From: Acidobacteriota bacterium | GTDB lineage: Bacteria; Acidobacteriota; Terriglobia; UBA7540 | Direction: 5' to 3' | DNA: 53,492 nucleotides | Assembly: GCA_021787735.1 (NCBI GenBank) | Contig: JAJYLL010000020.1 | Location: 1-53,492, forward strand | Program-made: the position numbers and the translations under genes | Notes under the pieces: generated by a model | What the model was told of the DNA's origin: nothing | The model's input: only the letters and a program-made list of their open reading frames with translations | Databases searched by the model: none | In this document: positions 25,806-35,739 of the stretch, piece by piece | How the letters are laid out: every line of letters starts with the position of its first letter | How positions within the stretch are numbered: the stretch's first letter is position 1

Positions 25806-26828
25806 GTGTCTGTGCCATTGCTTACATCGCAAGCCGTGCGTGACGCGGCCGTCAACGATACCGCAGAAATCAGTATTAGGGGGATATGGACCAGAGTTCC
25901 TACACTTAACATTGGCGGTAATAAGGTGATCGTCGGGGGAAAATGGCTTAAGATGGCCATGGTTTTAGATGAAGAATGGCAGATTTCTGAGATAAGAGAC
26001 CCTGTCCTATGCGTACATACGCTGAAAGGACAGCAATTCCCCAGCCTGCGTGCTGACATCTTCACTTTCGTTCAGAAGCCTCCAGCCACGACGCCACGAT
26101 ATGAGTACTTTACGGAGTGGGAGAGCGTCGCTGTTACTTCAACCACCAGCTTTAAGGATTGGTGGGAAAAATTGCCACAGGAGACCCGGAAGAATGTGAG
26201 GCGGTCTCAAAGACGTGGGGTAACCGTGAGGCTCTGCCAGCTTGACGACGAATTGGTCAAAGGCCTGGTGGACTTGAACAATGACTCTCCCGTCCGACAG
26301 CGAAGACCTTATGCACACTACGGCAAGAGCTTTGAGGAGGTAAAGAAAGACCAGCTATCGTTTCTTGATCACAGCGACCTAATCGGCGCGTACTTCGGGG
26401 AGGAACTGGTCGGCTTCCTAAAGCTTGTTTACAGAGGAGAGACTGCTTCGATACTGACGTTTCTTCCCAAGGCTTCCCACTATGACAAGCGACCTGCAAA
26501 TGCATTGATTGCAAAAGCAGTCGAACTCTGTGAATCAAAAGGGATATCTTTCCTGACATATGGCTTGTTTAATTACGGAAACAAGGGTGATTGTTCGGCA
26601 CGAGTCTTCAAGACTCGTAATGGATTTGAAGAAATGCTGGTCCCCAGATTCTATGTTCCCCTCACGCTGAAGGGAAGAATCGGCCTGAAGTTAAATCTTC
26701 ACCGCGGACTTATAGGAATTATTCCTCACGATCTGATTGCCTTGGGAGTCAGTCTTCGATATAAATGGTATAACCTGAAGCAGTTGATAAGCCGGCGTAG
26801 CTTAATGGTAGAGCAACCGAGATTGTAA
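25806..26828 (+). CDS. FemAB-like/GNAT acyltransferase running into a tRNA gene
   Basis: 340 residues from GTG 25806, which follows AGGAGG at 25793-25798 with a 7-base spacer; a longer TTG start at 25788 would overlap that site. The middle has WWEKLPQETRKNVRRSQRRG and the C-terminal half FLPKASHYDKRPANALIAKA, as in the FemAB-like proteins of EPS loci. The last 12 codons (RRSLMVEQPRL) are read from a tRNA-like sequence, and the TAA stop lies in its anticodon loop. The native 3' end may have been lost by a recombination event. Confidence 0.82.
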   Translation: MSVPLLTSQAVRDAAVNDTAEISIRGIWTRVPTLNIGGNKVIVGGKWLKMAMVLDEEWQISEIRDPVLCVHTLKGQQFPSLRADIFTFVQKPPATTPRYEYFTEWESVAVTSTTSFKDWWEKLPQETRKNVRRSQRRGVTVRLCQLDDELVKGLVDLNNDSPVRQRRPYAHYGKSFEEVKKDQLSFLDHSDLIGAYFGEELVGFLKLVYRGETASILTFLPKASHYDKRPANALIAKAVELCESKGISFLTYGLFNYGNKGDCSARVFKTRNGFEEMLVPRFYVPLTLKGRIGLKLNLHRGLIGIIPHDLIALGVSLRYKWYNLKQLISRRSLMVEQPRL

Positions 26829-26867
26829 CTCGGGAGGAGGGGCGTTCAAATCCCCCAGCCGGCTCCA
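26791..26867 (+). tRNA. tRNA-Thr (TGT) or tRNA-like remnant
   Basis: 77 bases with an acceptor stem of six G-C/C-G pairs (GCCGGC against GCCGGC), D-arm GTAGCTTAATGGTAGAGC, a five-pair anticodon stem CCGAG/CTCGG with loop ATTGTAA (anticodon TGT), T-loop TTCAAAT, and encoded CCA at 26865-26867. Deviations: pair 7-66 is G-A, the T-stem GGGCG/CCCCC has a C-C mismatch, and one extra base sits before the anticodon stem. It may be a working tRNA or a decaying copy. Its first half overlaps the end of the FemAB-like frame. Confidence 0.75.
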
Positions 26868-26972
26868 TTCGCAGTTATCAGTGCGAAATCCTGAATGTCA
26901 GCAGTGAGCCCTGTACCAGGTTGTGTTTGACACTCTTATCTACCTCCAGCCTCCTGTTTCCTGATTACTAAG

Positions 26973-28796
26973 ATGCCTGGGATTGTTGGTCTTATTACGA
27001 AGAAACCACGCGAATGGGCTGAACCCCTCCTGGGCACAATGGTGCAGACCATCCGCCACGAATCCTTTTACCGAAGTGGTACATGGGTTGATGATTCGCT
27101 GGGGATATATGTTGGTTGGACTGTGCAGGAGAACTCGTTTTCAGACGGCATGCCAGTTTCCAACGAACGGGGCGATTCGGTCCTTGTCTTTTCAGGTGAG
27201 GACTTCCCGGAGCACGGAACCTGCTCCAGGCTTAAACAGCACGGCCACGTCTTTGCGCCTGATGGGCCTTCTTACTTGGTTCACCTCTGTGAGGAAGATG
27301 ACTCTTTTCCGGCGACCTTGAATGGGAAGTTCCATGGACTTCTGATCGACCGGTTGCGAGGGACTGCACTTCTCTTTAACGATCGGTATGGAATGCACCG
27401 GCTCTACTACCACGAGTCCAAAGACGCGTTCTATTTTGCGGTCGAAGCCAAGGCGATCCTTGCTGTCTACCCCGAATTGCGCAGAATGGATGCACAGGGG
27501 CTGGGCGAGTTCGTGGCCTGTGGCTGTGTGTTGCAGAACAGGACAATCTTCGATGGAATTCATGTGCTTCCGGGAGCTTCTGCGTGGGTGTTCCGCAATG
27601 GCATGCTTGAAAGCAAAAAGAATTACTTCCAACCGCGTGAGTGGGAAGAGCAAGCTCCATTAGAGCCGGAGGAGTACTACCGTGAGCTGAAGGACAAGTT
27701 TTCCAGAAACCTGCCGTACTATTTCAATGGGCGGCAGAAAGTGGGGATATCCCTCACGGGCGGTTTGGATACCCGGCTGATTATGGCCTGGTGGAAGTCG
27801 GCGCCGGATACACTCCCTTGCTATACCTTTTCGGGGATGTTTCGCGACTGCCAGGACGTCCTTGTTGCCCGGAAAGTGGCAGACATTTGCAGGCAGTCGC
27901 ATCACGCCATCACCGTTGGAAATGAGTTCCTCCAGCGCTTTTCCCGCTACGCTGAACGTAGTGTTTTCCTCAGCGATGGGTGTGTGGATGTGAGCCGTGC
28001 CTCCGACCTGTATGTCAGCGAGAAAGTTCGGGAGATTGCACCGGTCCGGATTGTGGGTACTTACGGCAGCGAATTGCTGACCCGGGTCGCGATGTTCAAT
28101 GCGGCGGATCCTATGCCTGGGATCTTCAGTCGGGATCTGCTTCAATACGTTCATCAGGCAAAGTCAACTTACGCAGAAATTCGCAGCGGGCATCCGGCTA
28201 CTTTCGCTGCTTTCCGGCAGTCTCCCTGGTGGCATTACGGAGTGCTTACGCTTGAGCAGAGTCAACTGACCGTCCGGTCTCCGTATCTTGACAACGAACT
28301 CGTCCGCACAGTTTATCGCGCGCCAGCATCGCCGGCTGCAACAGGAGACGTGCGATTGCGGATGATTGGTGATGGGGATCCGATTCTCGGGCGAATTCCG
28401 AGCGACCGCGGAATTGGTGGGAGCACGCGATTTCCTTTGGCGATGGTTTCTCGATGCTTTCTCGAGTTCACCCTCAGAGCTGAATACCACTACGATCAGG
28501 GTATGCCACAGTGGCTGGCAAAGATCGACCATCTTTTTTCTCCTTTGCATTTCGACCGGTTTTTCCTTGGCAGGCACAAGTTTGCTCATTACCGGATCTG
28601 GTATCGGGACTTTCTCTCTTCATATGTCCGGGAGATGTTACTCGACCCCAGAACTTTGTCGCGGCCTTACCTGGAGCGGAGCGCTCTCGAAGGCGTGGTG
28701 CAAGGCCACTTGAAAGGCGACTGTAATTACACCAACGAAATCCATACCTTGTTGACACTGGAACATCTGCACCGGCAGTTCCTCGATCCGAAGTAA
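26973..28796 (+). CDS. Asparagine-synthase-like amidotransferase without the glutaminase cysteine
   Basis: 607 residues. The N-terminal part begins MPGIVGLITKK, like the Ntn glutaminase domain of AsnB, but residue 2 is Pro where the catalytic Cys must be. LLFNDRYGMHRLYYHES is the conserved hinge of that domain. The synthase domain has the ATP-binding SLTGGLDTRLIMAW near residue 260 and GTYGSELLTR later. It probably activates a carboxylate with ATP and uses free ammonia or another amine. Amidation of a uronic acid sugar, as for WbpS, would fit the locus. Confidence 0.87.
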   Translation: MPGIVGLITKKPREWAEPLLGTMVQTIRHESFYRSGTWVDDSLGIYVGWTVQENSFSDGMPVSNERGDSVLVFSGEDFPEHGTCSRLKQHGHVFAPDGPSYLVHLCEEDDSFPATLNGKFHGLLIDRLRGTALLFNDRYGMHRLYYHESKDAFYFAVEAKAILAVYPELRRMDAQGLGEFVACGCVLQNRTIFDGIHVLPGASAWVFRNGMLESKKNYFQPREWEEQAPLEPEEYYRELKDKFSRNLPYYFNGRQKVGISLTGGLDTRLIMAWWKSAPDTLPCYTFSGMFRDCQDVLVARKVADICRQSHHAITVGNEFLQRFSRYAERSVFLSDGCVDVSRASDLYVSEKVREIAPVRIVGTYGSELLTRVAMFNAADPMPGIFSRDLLQYVHQAKSTYAEIRSGHPATFAAFRQSPWWHYGVLTLEQSQLTVRSPYLDNELVRTVYRAPASPAATGDVRLRMIGDGDPILGRIPSDRGIGGSTRFPLAMVSRCFLEFTLRAEYHYDQGMPQWLAKIDHLFSPLHFDRFFLGRHKFAHYRIWYRDFLSSYVREMLLDPRTLSRPYLERSALEGVVQGHLKGDCNYTNEIHTLLTLEHLHRQFLDPK

Positions 28797-28831
28797 GGAA
28801 TATTCACTTCGTTTACTGACGTAACCACCTT

Positions 28832-30235
28832 ATGAATCCGCATCTTGCTGCTTTCGTGTTTGCGCTGGGAATCCTGGCACTCTTCGCGCTTTACCGGGAT
28901 CGCAGAGCCCGAACTTCCACAGCTCTTTGGATTCCGACCATATGGATCCTGCTTGCAGGGTCTCGAATGGTCTCGCTGTGGTTGCAAACAGCACCCGTGG
29001 TACAGACTCCCCGGGAGTACGTTGATGGCAGCCCTCTGGACCGATTAATTCTGACGATGCTTCTGATGGCGGCCATTATGGTGCTTATTGCCCGATGGCA
29101 TCGCGCCGTAAGAGTCCTGCGAATGAACGGACCCATTCTTCTTTTCTTCTCATATTGTGCGGTTAGCGCCTTCTGGTCCGATTATACCGGTGTCGCGCTG
29201 AAGCGATGGGTCAAGGCAGTGGGCGACGTTGCAATGGTCCTAATCGTCTTAACGGACCGGGATCGTGTCACAGCAATCAAGAGGCTTCTTACAAGAGTAG
29301 GTTTTCTTCTTATGCCCCTTTCCGTCTTGTTGATTGAGTTTTACCCGAGCATAGGACGTGCCTATATGCCAGAAATCGGGCAAGTGGCAAACGTGGGGGT
29401 AACAACTAACAAGAACACCCTGGGGATGGTCTGCATGGTCCTGGGTGTCGGATTTGTATGGCTTCTGATCAAGGCGCTCCGCGAGGAACGGCATCGATTC
29501 AGGCAGGTCGTTGCCATTGGTTCCACGCTGCTGATTATCCTCTGGCTCTTGTACATGGCGCATTCAGCAACTTCCCTGGCTGCGTTCCTGCTGGGGTCGT
29601 CTCTGATCGTTTATCTGAACCTGCCGGGGAATGTTCGACCGTCAAGGGTGCACTTTATTGTTGGTGTGATGGTATTAACAGCCTGCCTGGCGTTTCTATT
29701 CCCTGAAATCTACGCCTCCGCTGTCCACGCGCTGGGAAGAAACACAGGCCTGACAGGTCGCACGCAGCTTTGGAATGTGCTTCTTGGGATGGACCACAGG
29801 CCTTGGCTCGGGACAGGTTATTCGAGCTTCTGGCTTGGGAACCGCCTTCGAACACTTTGGATCATTTTCCCCTGGCAACCCAACGAAGCCCACAACGGAT
29901 ACATCGAAATCCTGCTGGATCTGGGTTGGGTCGGAATTGTCCTGCTTGTGAGCCTCATTGTTTCCGGATATCGGAACGGCATCGCCGAGTTCAACCGCGA
30001 CCCGGAAGCGGGCAGTCTCAGGCTGGCATACATTGTTGTCGCTGTGGTGTACAACTTTACCGAGTCAGGATTCAAGATGTTGAATCCTACATGGATCTTT
30101 TTCATCTTTGCCATTCTTGCACTACCTGAAGTACCCGTGAGCAAGACTCTGACTGTCGAAGCTCAGGAGCCGGCAGGGATTCCCGCAGGGGAGTTGGCAG
30201 CCGCAAGCACACATTTCTATGAGGGAACGCTTTGA
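28832..30235 (+). CDS. Wzy-like O-antigen/EPS polymerase or ligase
   Basis: 467 residues with about ten to twelve hydrophobic helices starting at residue 3. The periplasmic loop holds TGRTQLWNVLLG and NEAHNGYIEILLDLGW, the Wzy_C signature with its conserved His. It should polymerise lipid-linked repeats in the periplasm. It lies directly before the flippase, whose TTG start overlaps its stop, so both are made together. Ligase and polymerase cannot be told apart by sequence. Confidence 0.9.
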   Translation: MNPHLAAFVFALGILALFALYRDRRARTSTALWIPTIWILLAGSRMVSLWLQTAPVVQTPREYVDGSPLDRLILTMLLMAAIMVLIARWHRAVRVLRMNGPILLFFSYCAVSAFWSDYTGVALKRWVKAVGDVAMVLIVLTDRDRVTAIKRLLTRVGFLLMPLSVLLIEFYPSIGRAYMPEIGQVANVGVTTNKNTLGMVCMVLGVGFVWLLIKALREERHRFRQVVAIGSTLLIILWLLYMAHSATSLAAFLLGSSLIVYLNLPGNVRPSRVHFIVGVMVLTACLAFLFPEIYASAVHALGRNTGLTGRTQLWNVLLGMDHRPWLGTGYSSFWLGNRLRTLWIIFPWQPNEAHNGYIEILLDLGWVGIVLLVSLIVSGYRNGIAEFNRDPEAGSLRLAYIVVAVVYNFTESGFKMLNPTWIFFIFAILALPEVPVSKTLTVEAQEPAGIPAGELAAASTHFYEGTL

Positions 30236-31857
30236 GACCATTTGACGCAAGCGGCGGGTTCAGCCCTGCTTCGGGAGAGGGCGGCGAGTTGTGGCATCTC
30301 GCTGTTCGTGGCGCTGGGGCCACAGTGTTTGCCCAAGGACTCCTGTTGGCCGTTCACATCGTTTCTACAGTGATCCTCGCCAGGTTGCTGACTCCAGCGG
30401 ACTTCGGGGTGGTCACCATGGTGACTACCTTCAGCTTGCTTATTTTGAACTTCGGTTTGAACGGATTTACGGAAGCGGTGGTTCAGATTGAAGAGATCAA
30501 CAATGCTTTGGCAAGCAATCTTTTCTGGATCAACTTGGGCGCAGGCGTGCTTTTTACGATTGGATTCGCCGCGGCAGGCACGCTCCTTGCAAGGTTTTAC
30601 GAGAACCCGCTGGTCGCTCCCATCTCTATCGGCATTTCGTTGACAATCTTTTTCAACAGCGTTTCAGTCCTGCATCTGGCCCTTCTCAAGCGAGCCATGC
30701 GATTTCCGGTCCTTGCCATAAATGACATTGTCGCTCGCTCCTTTTCAGTTCTTGTTTCAGTTGTGTTTGCTTTGACGGGCTGGGGGTTCTGGGCATTGGT
30801 CGCAGGAGCCGTTGCGTTGCCGTTTGCAACATCTACGGGCGCCTTAGTGCTTTGCCGGTGGATGCCGAATCTGCCGCGCCGAGTTCCCGGAACGAGGTCG
30901 ATGGTTCGGTTTGCAATCAATGTTTACGGGCACTTCAGCGTCAACTATTTCGCCCGGAACCTTGACAATGTTCTGGTGGGCTGGCGCTTTGGTGCCCAAC
31001 CACTTGGTTTTTACAAGAAGGCCTATGATCTGTTTGTGCTTCCCACAAGCCAGCTGGTATCACCACTGACGGTGGTTGCTGTTTCAGCCCTGAGCCGGTT
31101 GAAGGATGATGCGGCCCAATACCAGCGTTATCTTCTTAGATCTCTCGCGGTTATCGCATTTGTGGGGATGGGGCTGGGCGGAGCCCTGACGCTGGTTGGC
31201 AAGGATGTAATCCGATTGGTTTTGGGGCCGGGGTGGGAGGAGTCAGGCCGGATATTCATGTATTTTGGCCCTGGAATTGGAATCATGCTTCTCTATTACA
31301 CGCATGGTTGGATCCATCTTTCCATTGGCACCGCAAACCGCTGGTTTCGCTGGGGGATCGTTGAGTTTGTTGTCACAGCCTTCCTTTTTCTCGTGGGGCT
31401 ACGTTGGGGGCCCATCGGGATGGCGCTAGCGTGGACATCATCGTTCTGGATCCTTGCGATTCCTTCGTTCTGGTATGCAGGGAAGCCCATCAACTTCAAA
31501 GCCACCGCGGTGATTGCCGTTGTCTGGAAGTATGTTCTGGCCTCTACCCTGGCCGGTCTCGCCTGTGCCTGGTTGCATTCGTCGCTCATTTCGGTGGTTG
31601 CAAGCAAGGGAATTGAAGGCGCGTTCATGCGGATGGTTGTGGTTTCTTCAGTATTTGCGGTTCTGTATATCGGAGTCGTAGCCACCTTTTTCCGTGGATT
31701 TGAACCTATTCACCAGGTGGCACGGCTCCTGCCAGACATGCTTCCGGCGGGCTGGCGCTCGAAAGCGTCCCGTGTGGTTTCCATGGCTGGTGGTAAAGGA
31801 ATGGAACCTGTCCTCAGCATTTCCAAGGGCGAAATTCCCGAAACCGGTGGGGAGTGA
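30232..31857 (+). CDS. Wzx-like polysaccharide flippase (MOP/PST family)
   Basis: 541 residues with about twelve to fourteen hydrophobic segments. The start is TTG at 30232, overlapping the polymerase stop as TTGA; the next ATG (30418) would remove the first helix. ILARLLTPADFGVVTMVTTF and NLDNVLVGWRFG are typical of the Wzx/RfbX polysaccharide transporters. It should move the undecaprenyl-linked repeat across the inner membrane. Confidence 0.92.
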   Translation: MRPFDASGGFSPASGEGGELWHLAVRGAGATVFAQGLLLAVHIVSTVILARLLTPADFGVVTMVTTFSLLILNFGLNGFTEAVVQIEEINNALASNLFWINLGAGVLFTIGFAAAGTLLARFYENPLVAPISIGISLTIFFNSVSVLHLALLKRAMRFPVLAINDIVARSFSVLVSVVFALTGWGFWALVAGAVALPFATSTGALVLCRWMPNLPRRVPGTRSMVRFAINVYGHFSVNYFARNLDNVLVGWRFGAQPLGFYKKAYDLFVLPTSQLVSPLTVVAVSALSRLKDDAAQYQRYLLRSLAVIAFVGMGLGGALTLVGKDVIRLVLGPGWEESGRIFMYFGPGIGIMLLYYTHGWIHLSIGTANRWFRWGIVEFVVTAFLFLVGLRWGPIGMALAWTSSFWILAIPSFWYAGKPINFKATAVIAVVWKYVLASTLAGLACAWLHSSLISVVASKGIEGAFMRMVVVSSVFAVLYIGVVATFFRGFEPIHQVARLLPDMLPAGWRSKASRVVSMAGGKGMEPVLSISKGEIPETGGE

Positions 31858-31862
31858 TCCAA

Positions 31863-33182
31863 ATGCGAGCAGCGACCGAACCGGCAGGTGCCGCGATTCG
31901 CACCAACGACCCCGGCGATCGCGGCAAGGTGGTAGCGGAATCGGGGGGCGAGCCGGAGGTCGCGCTCCTCACAGGCGGTTTTGACAAACATTACACGCTG
32001 GACCTTGCACGTGCTCTTGTATCCAAAGGTGTGAGCATGGATGTTGTCGGTGGTGATGAGTTGGATGGCCCCGAGATGCGCGCTATTCCCGGGTTGAACT
32101 TTCTCAATATGCGAAACAATCGGCAGCCGGATGCCAATTTTGTGAACAAAATTTGGCGAGTGTTGATCTACTATTTCCGGTTGATCTGCTATGCCTGGGG
32201 TGCCAAGCCCAGGGTCTTTCATCTTCTTTGGAACAATCGGCTCCAGCTCTTCGACCAAACCTTGTTGATGCTTTACTACAAGTCCCTGGGGAAGAAGATT
32301 GCTTTCACGGCCCATAACATTAACGCGGGAAAAAGGGATTTGAACGATTCGTTTCTTAACCGACTTGGTTTGAGGATCCAGTATCGACTTGCAGATCGCA
32401 TTTTTGTGCATACAAACAAGATGAAGAGCGAATTGGTCCATGGTTTCCGTGTTGATGAAAAAGTCATAACCGTCATTCCTTATGGGATCAACAACGCTGT
32501 TCCTCGAACAGATTTAACCCCGGCTGAAGCAAAACGGTGGTTAGGCATCTCTTCAGAAGACAAGACGATACTCTTCTTCGGAAGTATTCGCCCATACAAG
32601 GGGTTGGAATACCTGGTTGCTGCTCTTGAACGGGCCTTGATGAGTGACGTTGATTACCGCCTGATCATTGCGGGGCGGCCCGGAAGAGGTTCCGAAGCTT
32701 ACTGGGGAGGAATTCTTCAGGCAATCCGTCACATGCCCATTCGAGGGCGTGTGATTGTGAGAGATAAACATGTACCGGACGAAGAAGTGGAATTGTATTT
32801 CAAAGCTGCAGATGTCCTGGCGCTTCCGTATACGGAAATATTCCAAAGCGGTGTCCTTTTTCTTGGATATGGTTTCGGCCTTCCGGTGATCGCTTCGGAC
32901 GTGGGATCGTTAAGAGAAGAAATCGTCGAGGGGCGAACCGGGTTTATTTGCAAGCCGTGTGACCCGACCGATCTGACCCGGGCCATTAATGCGTATTTCC
33001 GAAGTGATCTGTTCGAGACACTGAATGATCAACGTCAGGAAATACACGACTACATTAGTGCGTGGCATTCATGGAGTCATGTGGGAGAAATTACGCGAAG
33101 CGTGTACGCAGATTTGTACGGAGGATCTCCCGCAAGAGAGTTGGCACCGGTCGTTTCCCCCGGAACGCGTCATTCGGAATGA
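31863..33182 (+). CDS. Family 4 glycosyltransferase
   Basis: 439 residues from ATG 31863, preceded by GGGGAG; a GTG at 31854 overlaps the flippase stop and is an alternative. The first 35 residues are low complexity. ILFFGSIRPYKGLEYLVAAL is the GT-B donor-domain strand, and ALPYTEIFQSGVLFLGYGFG is the E-x7-E region. This group transfers sugars from nucleotide donors with retention. Context places it in repeat-unit assembly. Confidence 0.92.
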   Translation: MRAATEPAGAAIRTNDPGDRGKVVAESGGEPEVALLTGGFDKHYTLDLARALVSKGVSMDVVGGDELDGPEMRAIPGLNFLNMRNNRQPDANFVNKIWRVLIYYFRLICYAWGAKPRVFHLLWNNRLQLFDQTLLMLYYKSLGKKIAFTAHNINAGKRDLNDSFLNRLGLRIQYRLADRIFVHTNKMKSELVHGFRVDEKVITVIPYGINNAVPRTDLTPAEAKRWLGISSEDKTILFFGSIRPYKGLEYLVAALERALMSDVDYRLIIAGRPGRGSEAYWGGILQAIRHMPIRGRVIVRDKHVPDEEVELYFKAADVLALPYTEIFQSGVLFLGYGFGLPVIASDVGSLREEIVEGRTGFICKPCDPTDLTRAINAYFRSDLFETLNDQRQEIHDYISAWHSWSHVGEITRSVYADLYGGSPARELAPVVSPGTRHSE

Positions 33183-33640
33183 ACCACGCAATAACTCTGC
33201 ATCGAGTTGCTGAGGAAATGATTCGGAAGAAACAATCCGCTCCCACGGCTGATAAATCCAAAACGCGGATGAGACCGGCGGATGTCTTTTTGCAATCAAG
33301 CCCGGGCGTCTGGCTAAACCCTCATTCAGTCGCATCGATCCAAACCGGGTTGCCCTGCCCGCAAGTAAGACGCCAGCGAGGCCAGCTAGCGGCCTTGGAA
33401 GACTCATTTTGCAGCATTGTGCTAAGTCCATGTATTTGCAATGTCTTAGCAAAGTCGGGTGCGCAAGCTGTGTGGGCCGCTTTAGATGAACAGGCTGAAG
33501 TTCCTGACCTTTTTCTGTTCCCCTGTCCAGTAGATAGAGGCTTGAGGGTATTCGTATACTGTTGTTGCTGTGGGAACATCTGCGTAGACACCTATCATGC
33601 AGGTGCCCTGGCAATAACGAGTTTAAGAGGCAGAGGGAAA
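33183..33640. other. Intergenic region before the secreted beta-helix gene
   Basis: About 460 bases. The frame of the next gene happens to be open across the whole stretch and into the preceding glycosyltransferase gene, but the translation is not protein-like and a signal peptide starts only at 33641. A promoter is likely here. I saw no riboswitch or terminator signature. Confidence 0.5.
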
Positions 33641-35476
33641 ATGAACCGTAAACTGTCAACGCTATTGTTTGTCGTCATGCTTGGGTTTCCCGTGCTTGTG
33701 CATGCCCAGAGCGCGAGTGGGATTATCGATGCAAGCCGAATGATTGATTGGAGTCAGGCGGGCGTAGTCGGTGGCATCCCAAATCGGAGCACTGTGTGCG
33801 CGACGTTGAGCCCAGGAGCCACGGCATCCCAAATCAACAGCGCGATCGCGTCATGTCCAAGCGGTCAGGTTGTTTACCTGAATGCCGGCACATACAACCT
33901 CTCTTCAGGAATTGATTTTGCTGGTCACAGCAGCGTGACTCTTCGGGGCGCTGGACCCGACAAGACGCTCATCACCTTCTCCGCGGGCGCTGGCTGCAAT
34001 GGATTGAATGCCGACGTCTGTATTGAAGGCGCTAACAACTATCAGAATAGCCCCCAGAACACCGCAAGTTGGACAGCCGGATATTCCAAGGGGACGACGC
34101 AGATTACGCTCAGCAATGTCAACAACCTGCATGTTGGGACCAGCATTCTTATTCTTGATCAGCAAGACAATGCGTCGGATCCCGGTACGGCCTTTGTTTG
34201 CGCAACTAGCGGCGTGTGCTCTATGGAAGGGCCATCGGGCAGTGGACGTAGCGGCCGTGCGCAGGAGCAGCTTGTGCAAGTCCAGGCTATCAGTGGGAAC
34301 ACGGTCACGATCACTCCCAGACTTTATATGTCGAATTGGAATGCCTCGCAAAGCCCCGGGGCATGGTGGGCCAATTCCACCATATCGAATGATGGGATCG
34401 AAGATGTGTCCTTGGACCATTCCGGCAGTTCTGCATCGAGCGGCATTTCAATTTACGGCGCAATCAATTGCTGGGTGAAGAATGTCCGGTCGCTGAATTC
34501 AAATCGCAACCATGTCTGGCTGCTTGAAACCATTCATTCAACGGTTCGTGACAGCTACTTCTACGGAACCCAAAACGCCTCTTCGCAGAGTTACGGAGTC
34601 GAGATGTACATGACGTCCGACGACTTGATTGAAAACAATATTTTCCAGCATGTTGCGGCGCCTGTTCTTCCGAACGGCTCTGTTTCGGGTAACGTCATTG
34701 CATACAATTTTTCTACGGACGATTACTACGCGGGAACCACCTGGATGGCTTATGCTAATCAGCTTCACGGTGCCGGAACAGATATGGCGCTGTTCGAAGG
34801 CAATGAAAGCAACGGTTTTATTGCAGATCCGATCCACGGGACTCACAACTTCATCACGGTTTTCCGGAATGAGTACGCCGGTTGGGAGTCCGGGAAAACA
34901 GGGCAGACAATCCCCATCAACCTGGCGTCCTACAGCCGGTATTTTAATGTGATCGGCAACGTCCTTGGCCATGCCGGGTATCACACTCAATATGAGGATG
35001 TGGCGCCCAGCGGTTCCAATCCTGACCGGTCAATATACGTTTTGGGGTATTCCGCGCTGGACGGTGCTACAGGTTCGTTCCCTGACGACCCCAAAGTTGC
35101 CACAACTCTGATGCGATGGGGCAACTATGATGTCGTTACGGGTTCCGTGCGATGGGATACGTCTGAAGTGCCGAGTGGTCTTTCTCAGTACGCCAATCCT
35201 GTCCCGTCGAGTCAGACTCTACCGGCGTCTTTCTTCCTTTCAGGGCAGCCGAGTTGGTGGGGTACCCCGTGGGGCAATCCACCTTGGCCGGCCATCGGAC
35301 CCGATGTTACGGGCGGACCTGGACCCGGGGGTCATTCCTATGCGAATCCAGCCCAACTCTGTTATACAAACACATCTAAAGACAGCAACGGCATCTTGAA
35401 CTTTAATGCCGACAACTGCTATACCAGTTCTCCTGCGCCGGCTGCGCCAACTGGTCTCGGGGCCGTTGCTCATTAG
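33641..35476 (+). CDS. Secreted right-handed beta-helix protein (pectate-lyase-like)
   Basis: 611 residues from ATG 33641 with AGAGGGAAA before it. A signal peptide (MNRKLSTLLFVVMLGFPVLV, cleaved after HAQ) is followed by beta-helix repeats: INSAIASCPSGQVVYLNAGT, SVTLRGAGPDKTLITF, NHVWLLETIHSTVRDSYFYG. These resemble the pectate-lyase superfamily fold of polysaccharide lyases, hydrolases and epimerases. The C-terminus breaks off at APAAPTGLGAVAH, which reads like the first strand of an Fn3 domain. It probably acts on the exported polymer; catalytic residues were not identified. Confidence 0.8.
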   Translation: MNRKLSTLLFVVMLGFPVLVHAQSASGIIDASRMIDWSQAGVVGGIPNRSTVCATLSPGATASQINSAIASCPSGQVVYLNAGTYNLSSGIDFAGHSSVTLRGAGPDKTLITFSAGAGCNGLNADVCIEGANNYQNSPQNTASWTAGYSKGTTQITLSNVNNLHVGTSILILDQQDNASDPGTAFVCATSGVCSMEGPSGSGRSGRAQEQLVQVQAISGNTVTITPRLYMSNWNASQSPGAWWANSTISNDGIEDVSLDHSGSSASSGISIYGAINCWVKNVRSLNSNRNHVWLLETIHSTVRDSYFYGTQNASSQSYGVEMYMTSDDLIENNIFQHVAAPVLPNGSVSGNVIAYNFSTDDYYAGTTWMAYANQLHGAGTDMALFEGNESNGFIADPIHGTHNFITVFRNEYAGWESGKTGQTIPINLASYSRYFNVIGNVLGHAGYHTQYEDVAPSGSNPDRSIYVLGYSALDGATGSFPDDPKVATTLMRWGNYDVVTGSVRWDTSEVPSGLSQYANPVPSSQTLPASFFLSGQPSWWGTPWGNPPWPAIGPDVTGGPGPGGHSYANPAQLCYTNTSKDSNGILNFNADNCYTSSPAPAAPTGLGAVAH

Positions 35477-35739
35477 CATCGGTTCCAGTTCTACCTTAGG
35501 TGCACAAATCTTACATGTCCCCGGCAACGCCACCCCCCAAGTTGCGGACCTCGGGGACATCCGAATCCTAAGAAGTTCACAAAGCGGAAAACCGGATAAT
35601 ATCTTGGATCCCAGAGCGGCAGGGGCGAACGGTCTGTTGTTCCCTTTTAAGTACCGCAGGGCATTTCCTTTTGATCCCACGATTCAGTGTTCCCTATCGG
35701 GTTTGTGGTTCGATAGATCCGTAATCACTCAGCACGAAC

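Noticed and set aside
33062..33640. Upstream extension of the beta-helix gene into the preceding glycosyltransferase gene
   Set aside because: The frame is open but not protein-like, and a ribosome site with a clean signal peptide marks the start at 33641.
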